Virus record (IMG/VR): IMGVR_UViG_3300025138_000380
Coordinates: 1-23,241 of that record
Reading direction: 5' to 3' (one strand)
DNA length: 23,241 nucleotides
DNA from: a virus
Positions 5,627-13,834 of this stretch are shown one piece after another (within the stretch, counting starts at the first letter, position 1; each line of letters opens with the position of its first letter). Position numbers and translations under genes: made by a program. The notes beneath the pieces are model-generated. The model searched no databases. It saw only the letters and a program-made list of their open reading frames with translations, and was not told the DNA's origin.

Positions 5627-7839
5627 TGTACGAGCAAACTCTATATAAAGTATTAAAAGACCACATTAAACCTAAAGTTTTAAAAAGAAATAATAGGTAT
5701 AAAAAATGGGAGTATGGATATAACGAAGACCATGATGTCATAGTTATAAGTAAAACAGGTAAAATAGGTGAAATATATGAAATACAAAACCTAAAAATAG
5801 CTTTACCTAAACAACAAGATGTTACTAAATTTGAAGAAAACAAATGGAGTCACACCGCTTATCCTAAAGAATTAAATAGAATAAAATCAGTATTTGATTG
5901 GGAAGAGTATCCAGCAGAATTTAAAGAAAAATGGTATGACTATATTGACAAAGAATTTATTAAACGTGAAGAAGGTTTTTGGTTCTATAACCAAGGTAGT
6001 CCTACTTATATTACTGGCACTCATTATATGTACCTGCAGTGGTCCAAGATTGATGTTGGGCAACCAGACTTTAGGGAATCAAATAGATTATTCTACATTT
6101 TCTGGGAAGCTTGTAAAGCAGATACCAGGTGTTATGGAATGTGTTATCTTAAAAACCGTAGGTCAGGATTTTCATTTATGTCCTCAGCTGAATCGGTCAA
6201 CCTTGCTACAATATCAACAGATTCACGGTTTGGAATATTGTCCAAATCTGGTCCCGATGCTAAGAAGATGTTCACAGATAAGGTCGTACCAATTTCCGTC
6301 AATTATCCCTTCTTTTTCAAACCAATACAGGACGGGATGGACAGGCCTAAGACCGAACTTGCCTACAGAGTCCCTGCCTCCAAATTTACCCGTAGAAAAC
6401 TTGATTCCAATGAAACCCTTAAAGAAATTACCGGTTTGGACACCACGATCGATTGGAAGAACACCGGTGACAACTCCTACGATGGTGAAAAGCTCAAACT
6501 CCTCGTCCACGATGAATCAGGGAAATGGGAAAAGCCCAACAACATCCTCAACAACTGGCGTGTTACGAAAACCACCCTTAGATTAGGTAGTAAAATAATT
6601 GGTAAGTGTATGATGGGAAGTACATCTAACGCCTTAGACAAAGGTGGTGATAACTTCAAAAAATTATATTATGACTCAGATGTTAACGAAAGAAATGCCA
6701 ATGGACAAACTCGTTCAGGATTATATTCTTTATTCATACCTATGGAATGGAACTACGAAGGATACATTAATTCTTATGGAATACCTGTCTTCGACGCTCC
6801 AAAAAAAGATACCTTTGGACCTCATGGTCAACAAATAAGAAAAGGTGTAATAGAATATTGGCAAAACGAAGTAGATGGTCTTAAGAAAGATCAAGATGGT
6901 TTAAATGAATTTTATAGACAGTTTCCAAGAACTGAGCAACATGCTTTTAGAGATGAAGCTAAACAATCTATATTTAATCTAACTAGAATATATGAACAAA
7001 TTGATTTTAATGAAGACTGCAAAAGTGAATCGTTAATAACAACAGGTTCTTTTAATTGGCACAATGGAATAAAAGATAGCCCAAACGGTGTTATGTTTGT
7101 TCCAAACAAAGATGGAAGATTTAAAATCTCTTGGATACCACCTATTCAATTACAAAATAGATTAATATTAAAAAACGGATTAAAATATCCTGCTAATGAA
7201 CACATGGGTGCTTTTGGTTGTGATAGCTATGATATATCAGGTACGGTTGATTCTCGTGGTTCTAACGGATCACTACACGGTTTAACTAAGTTTTCTATGG
7301 AAAACGCTCCTATGAATAGCTTTTTTTTAGAGTACATAGCTAGACCACAAACAGCAGAAATGTTTTTTGAAGATGTTTTAATGGCCTGTATTTTTTATGG
7401 CATGCCAATATTAGCTGAAAACAACAAACCAAGACTTTTATATTATTTTAAAAGAAGAGGTTATAGAGGTTTTTCTATGAACAGACCAGACAAAGCTATA
7501 GCAAAGTTATCTGTAACAGAAAGAGAAATTGGCGGAATACCTAACTCTAGTGAAGACATTAAACAAGCTCATGCTGCGGCAATTGAATCTTACATAGAAA
7601 CTTATGTTGGAAATTTAGGAGAATCATATGGTGATGTTTATTTTCAAAGAACATTAAATGATTGGGCTAGATTTGATATAAATAACAGAACAAAGCATGA
7701 TGCATCAATTAGTTCTGGTTTAGCTATAATGGCTTGTAACAAAAACAAATATAATCCAATTTTTAAAAGAAAATTAGAAACAAAACCATTAGGTTTTAAG
7801 AAATATAATAACGAAGGATTTAGTTCAAAAATAATATAA
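5626..7839 (+). CDS. terL: Large terminase subunit, 737 aa
   Basis: This is the DNA-packaging motor ATPase and headful nuclease. The ATPase core has a deviant Walker A (RRSGFS at 178-183, with no Lys before the Ser) and a clear Walker B (LKLLVHDE, 290-297, with Asp296 and Glu297). The RuvC-like nuclease domain has FGCDSYD (Asp533), a MPILAEN strand (Glu598) and KHDASISS (Asp692) as the likely metal-binding triad. The length and the long N-terminal region before the ATPase fit terminases of crAss-like and related phages. The start is fixed by the TAATG overlap with the preceding gene. A block from about 6040 to 6580 uses markedly different, GC-richer codons than the rest. Two tandem stops (7837-7842) end the gene directly before the portal ATG. 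Confidence 0.9.
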   Translation: MYEQTLYKVLKDHIKPKVLKRNNRYKKWEYGYNEDHDVIVISKTGKIGEIYEIQNLKIALPKQQDVTKFEENKWSHTAYPKELNRIKSVFDWEEYPAEFKEKWYDYIDKEFIKREEGFWFYNQGSPTYITGTHYMYLQWSKIDVGQPDFRESNRLFYIFWEACKADTRCYGMCYLKNRRSGFSFMSSAESVNLATISTDSRFGILSKSGPDAKKMFTDKVVPISVNYPFFFKPIQDGMDRPKTELAYRVPASKFTRRKLDSNETLKEITGLDTTIDWKNTGDNSYDGEKLKLLVHDESGKWEKPNNILNNWRVTKTTLRLGSKIIGKCMMGSTSNALDKGGDNFKKLYYDSDVNERNANGQTRSGLYSLFIPMEWNYEGYINSYGIPVFDAPKKDTFGPHGQQIRKGVIEYWQNEVDGLKKDQDGLNEFYRQFPRTEQHAFRDEAKQSIFNLTRIYEQIDFNEDCKSESLITTGSFNWHNGIKDSPNGVMFVPNKDGRFKISWIPPIQLQNRLILKNGLKYPANEHMGAFGCDSYDISGTVDSRGSNGSLHGLTKFSMENAPMNSFFLEYIARPQTAEMFFEDVLMACIFYGMPILAENNKPRLLYYFKRRGYRGFSMNRPDKAIAKLSVTEREIGGIPNSSEDIKQAHAAAIESYIETYVGNLGESYGDVYFQRTLNDWARFDINNRTKHDASISSGLAIMACNKNKYNPIFKRKLETKPLGFKKYNNEGFSSKII
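6040..6580 (+). other. GC-rich, codon-shifted block inside terL
   Basis: Within one uninterrupted reading frame the codons switch abruptly to TCC, GTC, CTC, ACC, CCC and AAG, then back to the AT-ending codons of the rest of the window. By hand count, 6361-6420 has 27 G/C in 60 and 6481-6540 has 29 in 60, against 17 in 60 at 7321-7380. The block covers terminase residues about 139-318, which is the ATPase core with both Walker motifs. It suggests a recombined segment from a phage of different base composition, or an assembly chimera. Confidence 0.8.
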
Positions 7840-7842
7840 TAA

Positions 7843-10257
7843 ATGATTTATACTAATTACGTAGGTTCATTTCCAAGTCAAGTAGTATCAGACGAAGAGA
7901 AGCAAGGTTATGAGTACGGTTACGCTGTAGCTCGTGCTATTGAAGGCGAATGGTTCTCAGGAGACAGAGGTGGTATGGGAAATAGATACCAAAACAGTTG
8001 GTTAAATTTTCATAGACTAAGACTTTATGCTAGAGGTGAACAGCCTGTTCAAAAATATAAAGATGAATTGTCTATTAATGGCGATTTGTCTTATTTAAAT
8101 TTAGACTGGAAACCAGTTCCTATTATACCAAAATTTGTTGATATTATAGTTAACGGTATGTCTCAGAAAATATTTGACATAAAAGCTTATGCTCAAGATC
8201 CAGAATCTTTAAAGCAAAGAACAAAGTATGCAGACGCTATAATGAGAGATATGTATGCTAAAGAAATAATCCAAGCAACAAACGACGCTACGGGTATGAA
8301 TTTCTTTAATAGTAATGACCCTAATAATATACCAGAATCTCAAGATGAATTAGACCTTCATATGCAGTTATCATATAAGCAGTCTATAGAAATAGCAGAA
8401 GAAGAAGCTATTGAAAACGTATTAGCAGCTAACAAATACGAATTAATAAAAAGAAGATTAATAGCTGATCTTACCATTATAGGCATAAGTGCTGTTAAAA
8501 CAGATTTTAACTTATCCAACGGTGTTACTTTAAACTATGTTGATCCATCTAATTTAGTTTATTCTTATACAGAAGATCCTAACTTTGATGATATATACTA
8601 TGCTGGTGAAGTTAAGTCTATAAGTTTAGTAGAACTTAAGAAACAATTTCCTGGTTTAACGGATGAAGAATTAAAAGAAATAGAAAAGTTTCCTGGTGAT
8701 GTAAATTATACTAGAAATTTTTACGCGCAACAAGATTCTTACAACCAAGTTCAAGTATTGTATTTTGAATACAAAACTTATACTAATCAAGTTTTTAAAA
8801 TAAAACAAACTGATCAAGGTTTAGAAAAAGCTTTAGAAAAGCCAGACACATTTAATCCACCTGAAAGTGACAACTTTGAAAGAGTTGGTAGAGCTATAGA
8901 GGTTTTATATACTGGCGCTAAAATATTAGGCCATGAAATGATGCTAGAGTGGAAGTTGTCAGAAAACATGACAAGACCTAATGCCAACGTCACTAAGGTT
9001 AACATGAATTACTCTATATGTGCTCCTAGAATGTATAAAGGTATGATAGAGTCAACTGTTAGTAGAATAACCGGTTTTGCTGACATGATTCAGTTAACTC
9101 ATTTAAAGCTACAACAAGTGTTATCTAGAATGGTTCCAGACGGTGTTTTTGTAGACGTTGATGGTTTAGCTGAAGTAGACCTAGGTAATGGAACTAATTA
9201 TAACGCTCAAGAGGCTCTTAATATGTACTTCCAAACTGGTAGTATTGTAGGTAGGTCTATGACTCAAGAAGGAGATCCTAATAGAGGTAAAGTTCCTATT
9301 CAAGAACTTCAAACTTCTTCAGGTAACGCAAAAATAGGTTCATTAATACAAACATATCAGTACTACTTACAGATGATAAGAGACGTAACTGGATTAAACG
9401 AAGCAACAGATGCTAGTACTCCAGACGCAAACGCATTAGTAGGATTACAAAAAATGGCAGCTGCAAACTCTAACACAGCGTTAAGACATGTTATGCAAGG
9501 TGGTTTATACCTTACCTTAAGAACATGCGAAAATATAGCGTTGAGAATAGCAGATGCCTTAGACTATCCTTTAACTAGAGCCGCTTTAATAGATTCAATA
9601 TCATCTTATAATACTGGAACACTAGAAGAGTTGCAAGAAAAAACTTTGATGGACTTTGGTATATTTTTAGAATTAGAACCAGACGATGAAATGAAAGCGC
9701 AACTAGAACAAAACATACAGACAGCACTTGCTTCTGGTGGTATTGATTTAGATGATGCTATTGATATTCGTCAAGTTAAAAATATAAAACTAGCAAACGC
9801 TTTATTAAAACAAAAAAGAAAAGCTAAAGCAGCTAAAGATCAGGCTAATCAGCAAGCTAATATACAGGCTCAAGCTCAAGCAAACTCTCAAGCAGCTCAA
9901 CAAGCTATTGAGGCAGAAATGCAAAAACAACAAGCTTTAGCAGAAACAACTATACAAATAGAACAAGCGAAAATACAGTTTGAAATAAATAAAATGCTTC
10001 AAGAAGCTAAAGTTAAAAAAGAACTAATGGCGGAAGAGTTTAGTTACAATATGCAATTAGCTCAAATGAAAGCTAAAGGCGAAACTCAAAAAGAACAAGA
10101 GATTGAAGATAGAAAAGATAGTAGAATACAAAAACAAGGAACACAAGAATCTCAATTAATAAATCAAAGACAAAACAACACTTTACCTCAAGACTTTGAA
10201 TCCGCTGGGTTTGATGGCTTAGGAGGGTTTGGACTAGAGCAATTTAATCCTAGATAA
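7843..10257 (+). CDS. Portal protein, crAss-like type, 804 aa
   Basis: The protein forms the dodecameric DNA entry ring. The segment from IPESQDELDLHMQLSYK (163-178) through SIEIAEEEAI (180-189), and then VDPSNLVYSYTEDP (233-246), matches the portal pattern I associate with crAss-like phages. The length is also typical of them. Residues about 657-770 form a long Gln/Ala/Lys-rich helix, expected for the barrel or C-terminal crown inside the head. The end is Gly/Phe-rich (GGFGLEQFNPR). It lies directly after the terminase, with no gap beyond a second stop codon, the usual packaging order. The tail-like C-terminus could contact internal virion proteins, an inference from other podovirus portals. 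Confidence 0.9.
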   Translation: MIYTNYVGSFPSQVVSDEEKQGYEYGYAVARAIEGEWFSGDRGGMGNRYQNSWLNFHRLRLYARGEQPVQKYKDELSINGDLSYLNLDWKPVPIIPKFVDIIVNGMSQKIFDIKAYAQDPESLKQRTKYADAIMRDMYAKEIIQATNDATGMNFFNSNDPNNIPESQDELDLHMQLSYKQSIEIAEEEAIENVLAANKYELIKRRLIADLTIIGISAVKTDFNLSNGVTLNYVDPSNLVYSYTEDPNFDDIYYAGEVKSISLVELKKQFPGLTDEELKEIEKFPGDVNYTRNFYAQQDSYNQVQVLYFEYKTYTNQVFKIKQTDQGLEKALEKPDTFNPPESDNFERVGRAIEVLYTGAKILGHEMMLEWKLSENMTRPNANVTKVNMNYSICAPRMYKGMIESTVSRITGFADMIQLTHLKLQQVLSRMVPDGVFVDVDGLAEVDLGNGTNYNAQEALNMYFQTGSIVGRSMTQEGDPNRGKVPIQELQTSSGNAKIGSLIQTYQYYLQMIRDVTGLNEATDASTPDANALVGLQKMAAANSNTALRHVMQGGLYLTLRTCENIALRIADALDYPLTRAALIDSISSYNTGTLEELQEKTLMDFGIFLELEPDDEMKAQLEQNIQTALASGGIDLDDAIDIRQVKNIKLANALLKQKRKAKAAKDQANQQANIQAQAQANSQAAQQAIEAEMQKQQALAETTIQIEQAKIQFEINKMLQEAKVKKELMAEEFSYNMQLAQMKAKGETQKEQEIEDRKDSRIQKQGTQESQLINQRQNNTLPQDFESAGFDGLGGFGLEQFNPR

Positions 10258-10270
10258 AGAATTATCAATT

Positions 10271-10290
10271 TTTAATTATATTATATTATG
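10271..10290 (+). repeat. 20-base start-codon element, copy 1
   Basis: The sequence TTTAATTATATTATATTATG ends in the ATG of the scaffold-like gene. An identical 20-base string ends in the ATG at 13020. Outside these 20 bases the flanks differ, so the match is confined to the region abutting the start codon. It may be a promoter or a translation-initiation element; no Shine-Dalgarno site is present. Confidence 0.6.
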
Positions 10291-11469
10291 TCAAAAGAAA
10301 CAAAAGTAAAAGAACCTGTTAAACAGGAAGGTGATTTTAAAGTAAAAAAGAAAATACCTAAAAAATTAATTGTACCAGAAGAAACCGTTAAAATGGATTT
10401 TGCTGCAGTTAATAAAAAAGAAGAACCAATAAAAATAGATTTAGATGCCGTTCAAAAGCAAAGCTCAGAGGAAAGCGTGTTACTCAAAGAAGGATCCAAG
10501 GTGGAATTGCAAGCAGTGGGACAAGGAGACGAAAAACCCGTTGAGAATGTTATTAAAGAAATATCAGACTCAGAAATAGATACTAAAGAAATACAAAAAG
10601 AAGTAAAAGAAGCTGTAAGAGATCAAAAGGTATTGGGTAAACCTTTACCTGAAAACATTGAAAAGCTGGTTTCTTTTATGGATGAAGTACCGGGTTCTAC
10701 AATTGAAGATTATGTTAGATTAAATGCTGACTACTCAAATGTTGATAATAGTACTTTGCTTAGAGAATATTATAAAAACACACGTCCACACTTAGATTAT
10801 GATGAAGTTAACTTTTTATTAGAAGATAATTTTAAATATGATGAAGAGGTAGACGAAGAACGCGAAGTTAGAAAAAAGAAACTAGCGTATAAAGAAGAAA
10901 TTGGAAAAGCTAAAAGCTATTTAGATGGTCTTAAGGATAAGTATTACGATGAAATCAAGTTGAAATCAACCGTTAATCCTGATCAAAAAAAAGCTGTTGA
11001 CTTTTTTAATAGATATAATGAAGATGAAATATTGAGAACCAAGCAGCGTGCAGAATTTGAACGCATAACTAAAGACACTTTTAATAAAGATTTCGAAGGT
11101 TTCGATTTTGATTTAGGAGAAAAGAAATTTAGATATGGTGTTAAAAATCCAAGCGATGTAGTTGAAAATCAATTAGACATAACCAATTTTGTTACGAAGT
11201 TCTTAGCAGATGATGGCAGTTTAAAAGATCCAAAAGGTTATCATAAAGCCATGTATGCTGCGCGAAACGCAGATACTATAGCACAACACTTTTATGAACA
11301 AGGAAAAGCAGATGCAGTTAAAGATGTAGTTGCTAAGTCTAAAAACATTACAACTGAAGCCCGAAAAGAGGGTAATGCTGGTAGTGTTTTTGTTAATGGA
11401 ATTAAAGTTAAGTCTATAAGTGGTGCGGATTCTTCTAAATTAAGAATAAAAACAAAAAAATTTAACTAA
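10288..11469 (+). CDS. Scaffold-like protein between portal and capsid genes, 393 aa
   Basis: No enzyme motif is visible. Residues 1-110 are disordered-looking and rich in Lys, Glu and Val. Residues 120-260 are charged helices (including EEVDEEREVRKKKLAYKEE, 188-206), and 260-393 end in a basic tail (KLRIKTKKFN). Strong charge, helix content and position between portal and major capsid protein are what is expected of a capsid scaffold, which is present during assembly and later removed. The gene uses CGT, CGC and CGA for Arg more than its neighbours, which mostly use AGA. Bases about 10445-10545 are also GC-richer (25-26 G/C per 60), hinting at partly different ancestry. An alternative is another assembly or cargo protein. 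Confidence 0.6.
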   Translation: MSKETKVKEPVKQEGDFKVKKKIPKKLIVPEETVKMDFAAVNKKEEPIKIDLDAVQKQSSEESVLLKEGSKVELQAVGQGDEKPVENVIKEISDSEIDTKEIQKEVKEAVRDQKVLGKPLPENIEKLVSFMDEVPGSTIEDYVRLNADYSNVDNSTLLREYYKNTRPHLDYDEVNFLLEDNFKYDEEVDEEREVRKKKLAYKEEIGKAKSYLDGLKDKYYDEIKLKSTVNPDQKKAVDFFNRYNEDEILRTKQRAEFERITKDTFNKDFEGFDFDLGEKKFRYGVKNPSDVVENQLDITNFVTKFLADDGSLKDPKGYHKAMYAARNADTIAQHFYEQGKADAVKDVVAKSKNITTEARKEGNAGSVFVNGIKVKSISGADSSKLRIKTKKFN

Positions 11470-11485
11470 AAAAATTTAAACAATT

Positions 11486-12934
11486 ATGAGTTTACAACCT
11501 CAATTTGGGAGTTTAATCCCATCTCAAGCACAAGAAGTATTGAACAGCAATTACCTACAATGGAATAATGCTGCAGGTGCTAACTTCGTGGATTTTGCAC
11601 AGCAATATCTACCTGAAGTATACGAACAAGAAGTAGAGCGTTATGGAAACAGAACGTTATCTGGCTTTTTAAGAATGGTTGGCGCTGAAATGCCAATGAC
11701 TTCTGATCAAGTAATTTGGTCTGAACAAAATAGATTACACATTGCTTACGACGGGCTTACGCCTGCTTATGGAGCTAGTAATGTTATTAACTTTGGAGGA
11801 GCTATTGCTGCTTCTGTAACAAATGTTATATCTGTTGGAGCTACTGTTGTAGTAATGGATGACTTTGGTGGTGAAGTAAAATGTTATGTTAGTGCTTCTA
11901 CCCCAGGTGGTGCAGGTGTTGGTGCAATTACTGCTTTACCTTACACAGCTGCTACAATTGCTCTTGCTGGTTTAGCTGGTAATGTTAAAGTATTTGTATA
12001 TGGTTCTGAATATCAAAAAGGATCTAGTACTCCAAACTTTAATGCTGCTACTCAACCAACTGGTTATATCAGTGTTGATCCACAATTTACTCAATTTTCT
12101 AACTCACCTATTATTATCAGAAATAAATACGTTGTAAACGGATCTGATATGGCACAAATTGGTTGGGTTGAAGTTGCTACTGAAGACGGAACTTCTGGAT
12201 ACTTATGGTATTTAAAAGCTGAATCTGAAACTAGATTACGTTTTGAAGATTACTTAGAAATGTCATTAGTAGAAGGTGAAATTGCTGCTGCTGGTTCAGG
12301 TGCTCTTGCTGCTGCAAACGGTACACAAGGTCTTTTTGCTGCTATTACTGCAAGAGGTAATGTACAAACAGGATTTACTGCTGCTGCAGGACTTGATTCT
12401 TTTGACGCTATTTTGAAAAACTTAGATACTCAAGGAGCAATTGAAGAAAACATGTTATTCTTACAAAGACAAACAGCTTTGGATTTTGACGATATGTTAG
12501 CTTCTATCTCTGGTGGATATGCTGGTGGTACTGCTTTTGGATTATTTGAAAATTCTGAAGAAATGGCTTTAAACTTAGGGTTTAGCGGATTCCGTAGAGG
12601 ATCTTACGATTTCTATAAGACTGATTGGAAATACTTAAATGATGCTTCTACAAGAGGTGCTATGGTAGGACCTTCTTCTATCGAAGGTGTATTAATTCCT
12701 GCTGGAACTTCTACAGTTTACGATCAAATCTTAGGAACTAACATCAGACGACCATTCTTACACGTGCGTTACAGAGCTTCTCAAGGAGATGACAGACGTA
12801 TGAAGTCTTGGTTAACTGGTTCTGCGGGTGGAGCTTTCACTTCAGATCTTGATGCTATGGAAGTAAACTTCCTATCAGAAAGATGTTTAGTTGTTCAAGC
12901 TGCTAATAACTTCGTGTTATTTAAAGGACTATAA
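11486..12934 (+). CDS. Major capsid protein, HK97-fold type, 482 aa
   Basis: The protein should form the shell of the head. Supporting points are the place after portal and scaffold, the size near 480-500 aa, and an N-arm (LIPSQAQEVLN) followed by FAQQYLPEVYEQEVERYGN and RTLSGFLRMVGAEMP (56-70), which resembles the start of crAss-like capsid proteins. A Gly/Ala/Val-rich insertion lies near 105-180. The protein ends in the conserved-looking CLVVQAANNFVLFKGL. Codon use is biased to GCT, GGT, TCT and AAC, consistent with very high expression. The start follows an A-rich leader (AAAAAAATTTAAACAATT) with no Shine-Dalgarno site. A strong hairpin follows the gene, so capsid mRNA probably ends there. 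Confidence 0.87.
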   Translation: MSLQPQFGSLIPSQAQEVLNSNYLQWNNAAGANFVDFAQQYLPEVYEQEVERYGNRTLSGFLRMVGAEMPMTSDQVIWSEQNRLHIAYDGLTPAYGASNVINFGGAIAASVTNVISVGATVVVMDDFGGEVKCYVSASTPGGAGVGAITALPYTAATIALAGLAGNVKVFVYGSEYQKGSSTPNFNAATQPTGYISVDPQFTQFSNSPIIIRNKYVVNGSDMAQIGWVEVATEDGTSGYLWYLKAESETRLRFEDYLEMSLVEGEIAAAGSGALAAANGTQGLFAAITARGNVQTGFTAAAGLDSFDAILKNLDTQGAIEENMLFLQRQTALDFDDMLASISGGYAGGTAFGLFENSEEMALNLGFSGFRRGSYDFYKTDWKYLNDASTRGAMVGPSSIEGVLIPAGTSTVYDQILGTNIRRPFLHVRYRASQGDDRRMKSWLTGSAGGAFTSDLDAMEVNFLSERCLVVQAANNFVLFKGL

Positions 12935-12956
12935 TAAGTCAACATTAATGTAATTC

Positions 12957-12990
12957 TTACCCTCGTTGTATTAACGGGGGTAATTATTAC
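12957..12990 (+). terminator. Terminator hairpin after the major capsid gene
   Basis: TTACCCTCGTT (12957-12967) pairs with AACGGGGGTAA (12973-12983) across a 5-base GTATT loop, giving 11 pairs with one U-G wobble. TTATTAC follows. It lies 23 bases after the capsid stop codon. It would end, or protect the 3' end of, the capsid transcript. The downstream U tract is imperfect. Confidence 0.75.
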
Positions 12991-13002
12991 TTTTACAAAC
13001 TA

Positions 13003-13022
13003 TTTAATTATATTATATTATG
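13003..13022 (+). repeat. 20-base start-codon element, copy 2
   Basis: An exact second copy of TTTAATTATATTATATTATG, again ending in a gene's ATG (13020). It starts 20 bases after the capsid terminator hairpin, so transcription would need to restart or read through about here. That makes it a candidate promoter or initiation element. Confidence 0.6.
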
Positions 13023-13775
13023 AAAACAGAACAAAAAAGTAATTGGGAAATTAAAGACAGAAGATATATTCTATCAAATAATTTAGAACCATTAACGTTT
13101 ACTATTCCGTCTAAACACACGAGAAAGCACGCGCTTCTTTATTTTGACGAACAAACAGGTAAACAAAAAGAATTAAGATATGCAACTAATCAAGACTCTC
13201 CTTTTGTAGAAGATCAAAAAGGTGAAGTAACGTTGGGACATATTATATTTCAAGATGGGGTTTTGTTTGTGCCAAAAGCTAAACAAAATTTACAAAAACT
13301 ATTATCATTATATCACCCATCAAGATTAAAGAATTATGTTGAATTTAACGCTGTTCAAGAAGCTACAGATGAACTTGGATTACTTGAATTACAAGTAACA
13401 GCAATGACTTATGCTAAAGATATAGATATTGATCAAGCAGAAGCAATATTAAGAGTTGAAATTGGATCTAAGGTATCAGACATGAGTTCTAAGGAGCTTA
13501 AAAGAGATTTGTTGATATTTGCAAGATCAAACCCTCAACTGTTTATAGAGCTCGTTAATGATGAAAACGTACAGCTAAGAAACTTTGCTATAAAAGCTAC
13601 AGAAGCTAACATAATTAACCTATCTCAAGATCAAAGATTTTTTACTTGGGCAACTAATGGAAAGAAACTAATGACAGTTCCTTTTGATGAAAACCCTTAC
13701 TCAGCAATGGCTGCTTTCTTCAAAACAGACGAAGGCGTAGAAATATTTAAATCTATCGAGAAAAAGTTTAAATAA
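13020..13775 (+). CDS. Conserved phage assembly-type protein after the capsid gene, 251 aa
   Basis: I do not know a named family. Residues 1-95 look like a beta-rich domain (RRYILSNNLEPLTFTIPS, then HIIFQDGVLFVP). Residues 95-150 hold LYHPSRLKNYVEFNA and an acidic helix. From 150 the protein is helical, with SSKELKRDLLIFARSNPQLF and a C-terminal FFKTDEGVEIFKSIEKK. Similar charged two-part proteins occur after capsid genes in marine phages, where they are usually annotated as hypothetical. It could be a head-completion or assembly factor. The gene stands alone between two hairpins (12957-12983 and 13787-13818) and carries the 20-base element at its start, so it may be a single transcription unit. 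Confidence 0.6.
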   Translation: MKTEQKSNWEIKDRRYILSNNLEPLTFTIPSKHTRKHALLYFDEQTGKQKELRYATNQDSPFVEDQKGEVTLGHIIFQDGVLFVPKAKQNLQKLLSLYHPSRLKNYVEFNAVQEATDELGLLELQVTAMTYAKDIDIDQAEAILRVEIGSKVSDMSSKELKRDLLIFARSNPQLFIELVNDENVQLRNFAIKATEANIINLSQDQRFFTWATNGKKLMTVPFDENPYSAMAAFFKTDEGVEIFKSIEKKFK

Positions 13776-13786
13776 CATGTAATACT

Positions 13787-13818
13787 AATATAGGGCTCGT
13801 TTACTCGGGCCCAATATT
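13787..13818 (+). terminator. Hairpin between the 251-aa gene and the connector genes
   Basis: GGGCTCG (13793-13799) pairs with CGGGCCC (13806-13812) around TTTACT. Outside an A-A mismatch, AATAT (13787-13791) pairs with ATATT (13814-13818). A classic U run is missing (ATAATAAAAAAT follows), so it may be a transcript-stabilising or processing hairpin rather than a simple terminator. Confidence 0.6.
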
Positions 13819-13834
13819 ATAATAAAAAATAAAA

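Noticed and set aside
6223-6510. Minus-strand frame within the same block
   Set aside because: Antisense shadow of the GC-richer segment, opposite to all real genes and with no recognisable motif.
5894-6586. Long overlapping + strand frame (230 codons) in terL
   Set aside because: It is a shadow: it stays open because the codon-shifted block has fewer stops, and its product has no domain and a skewed Ser/Pro/Thr composition.
9811-10140. Gln/Ala repeats at the portal end as a DNA repeat array
   Set aside because: The repetition is at the protein level (helical barrel composition); no regular DNA period was seen.
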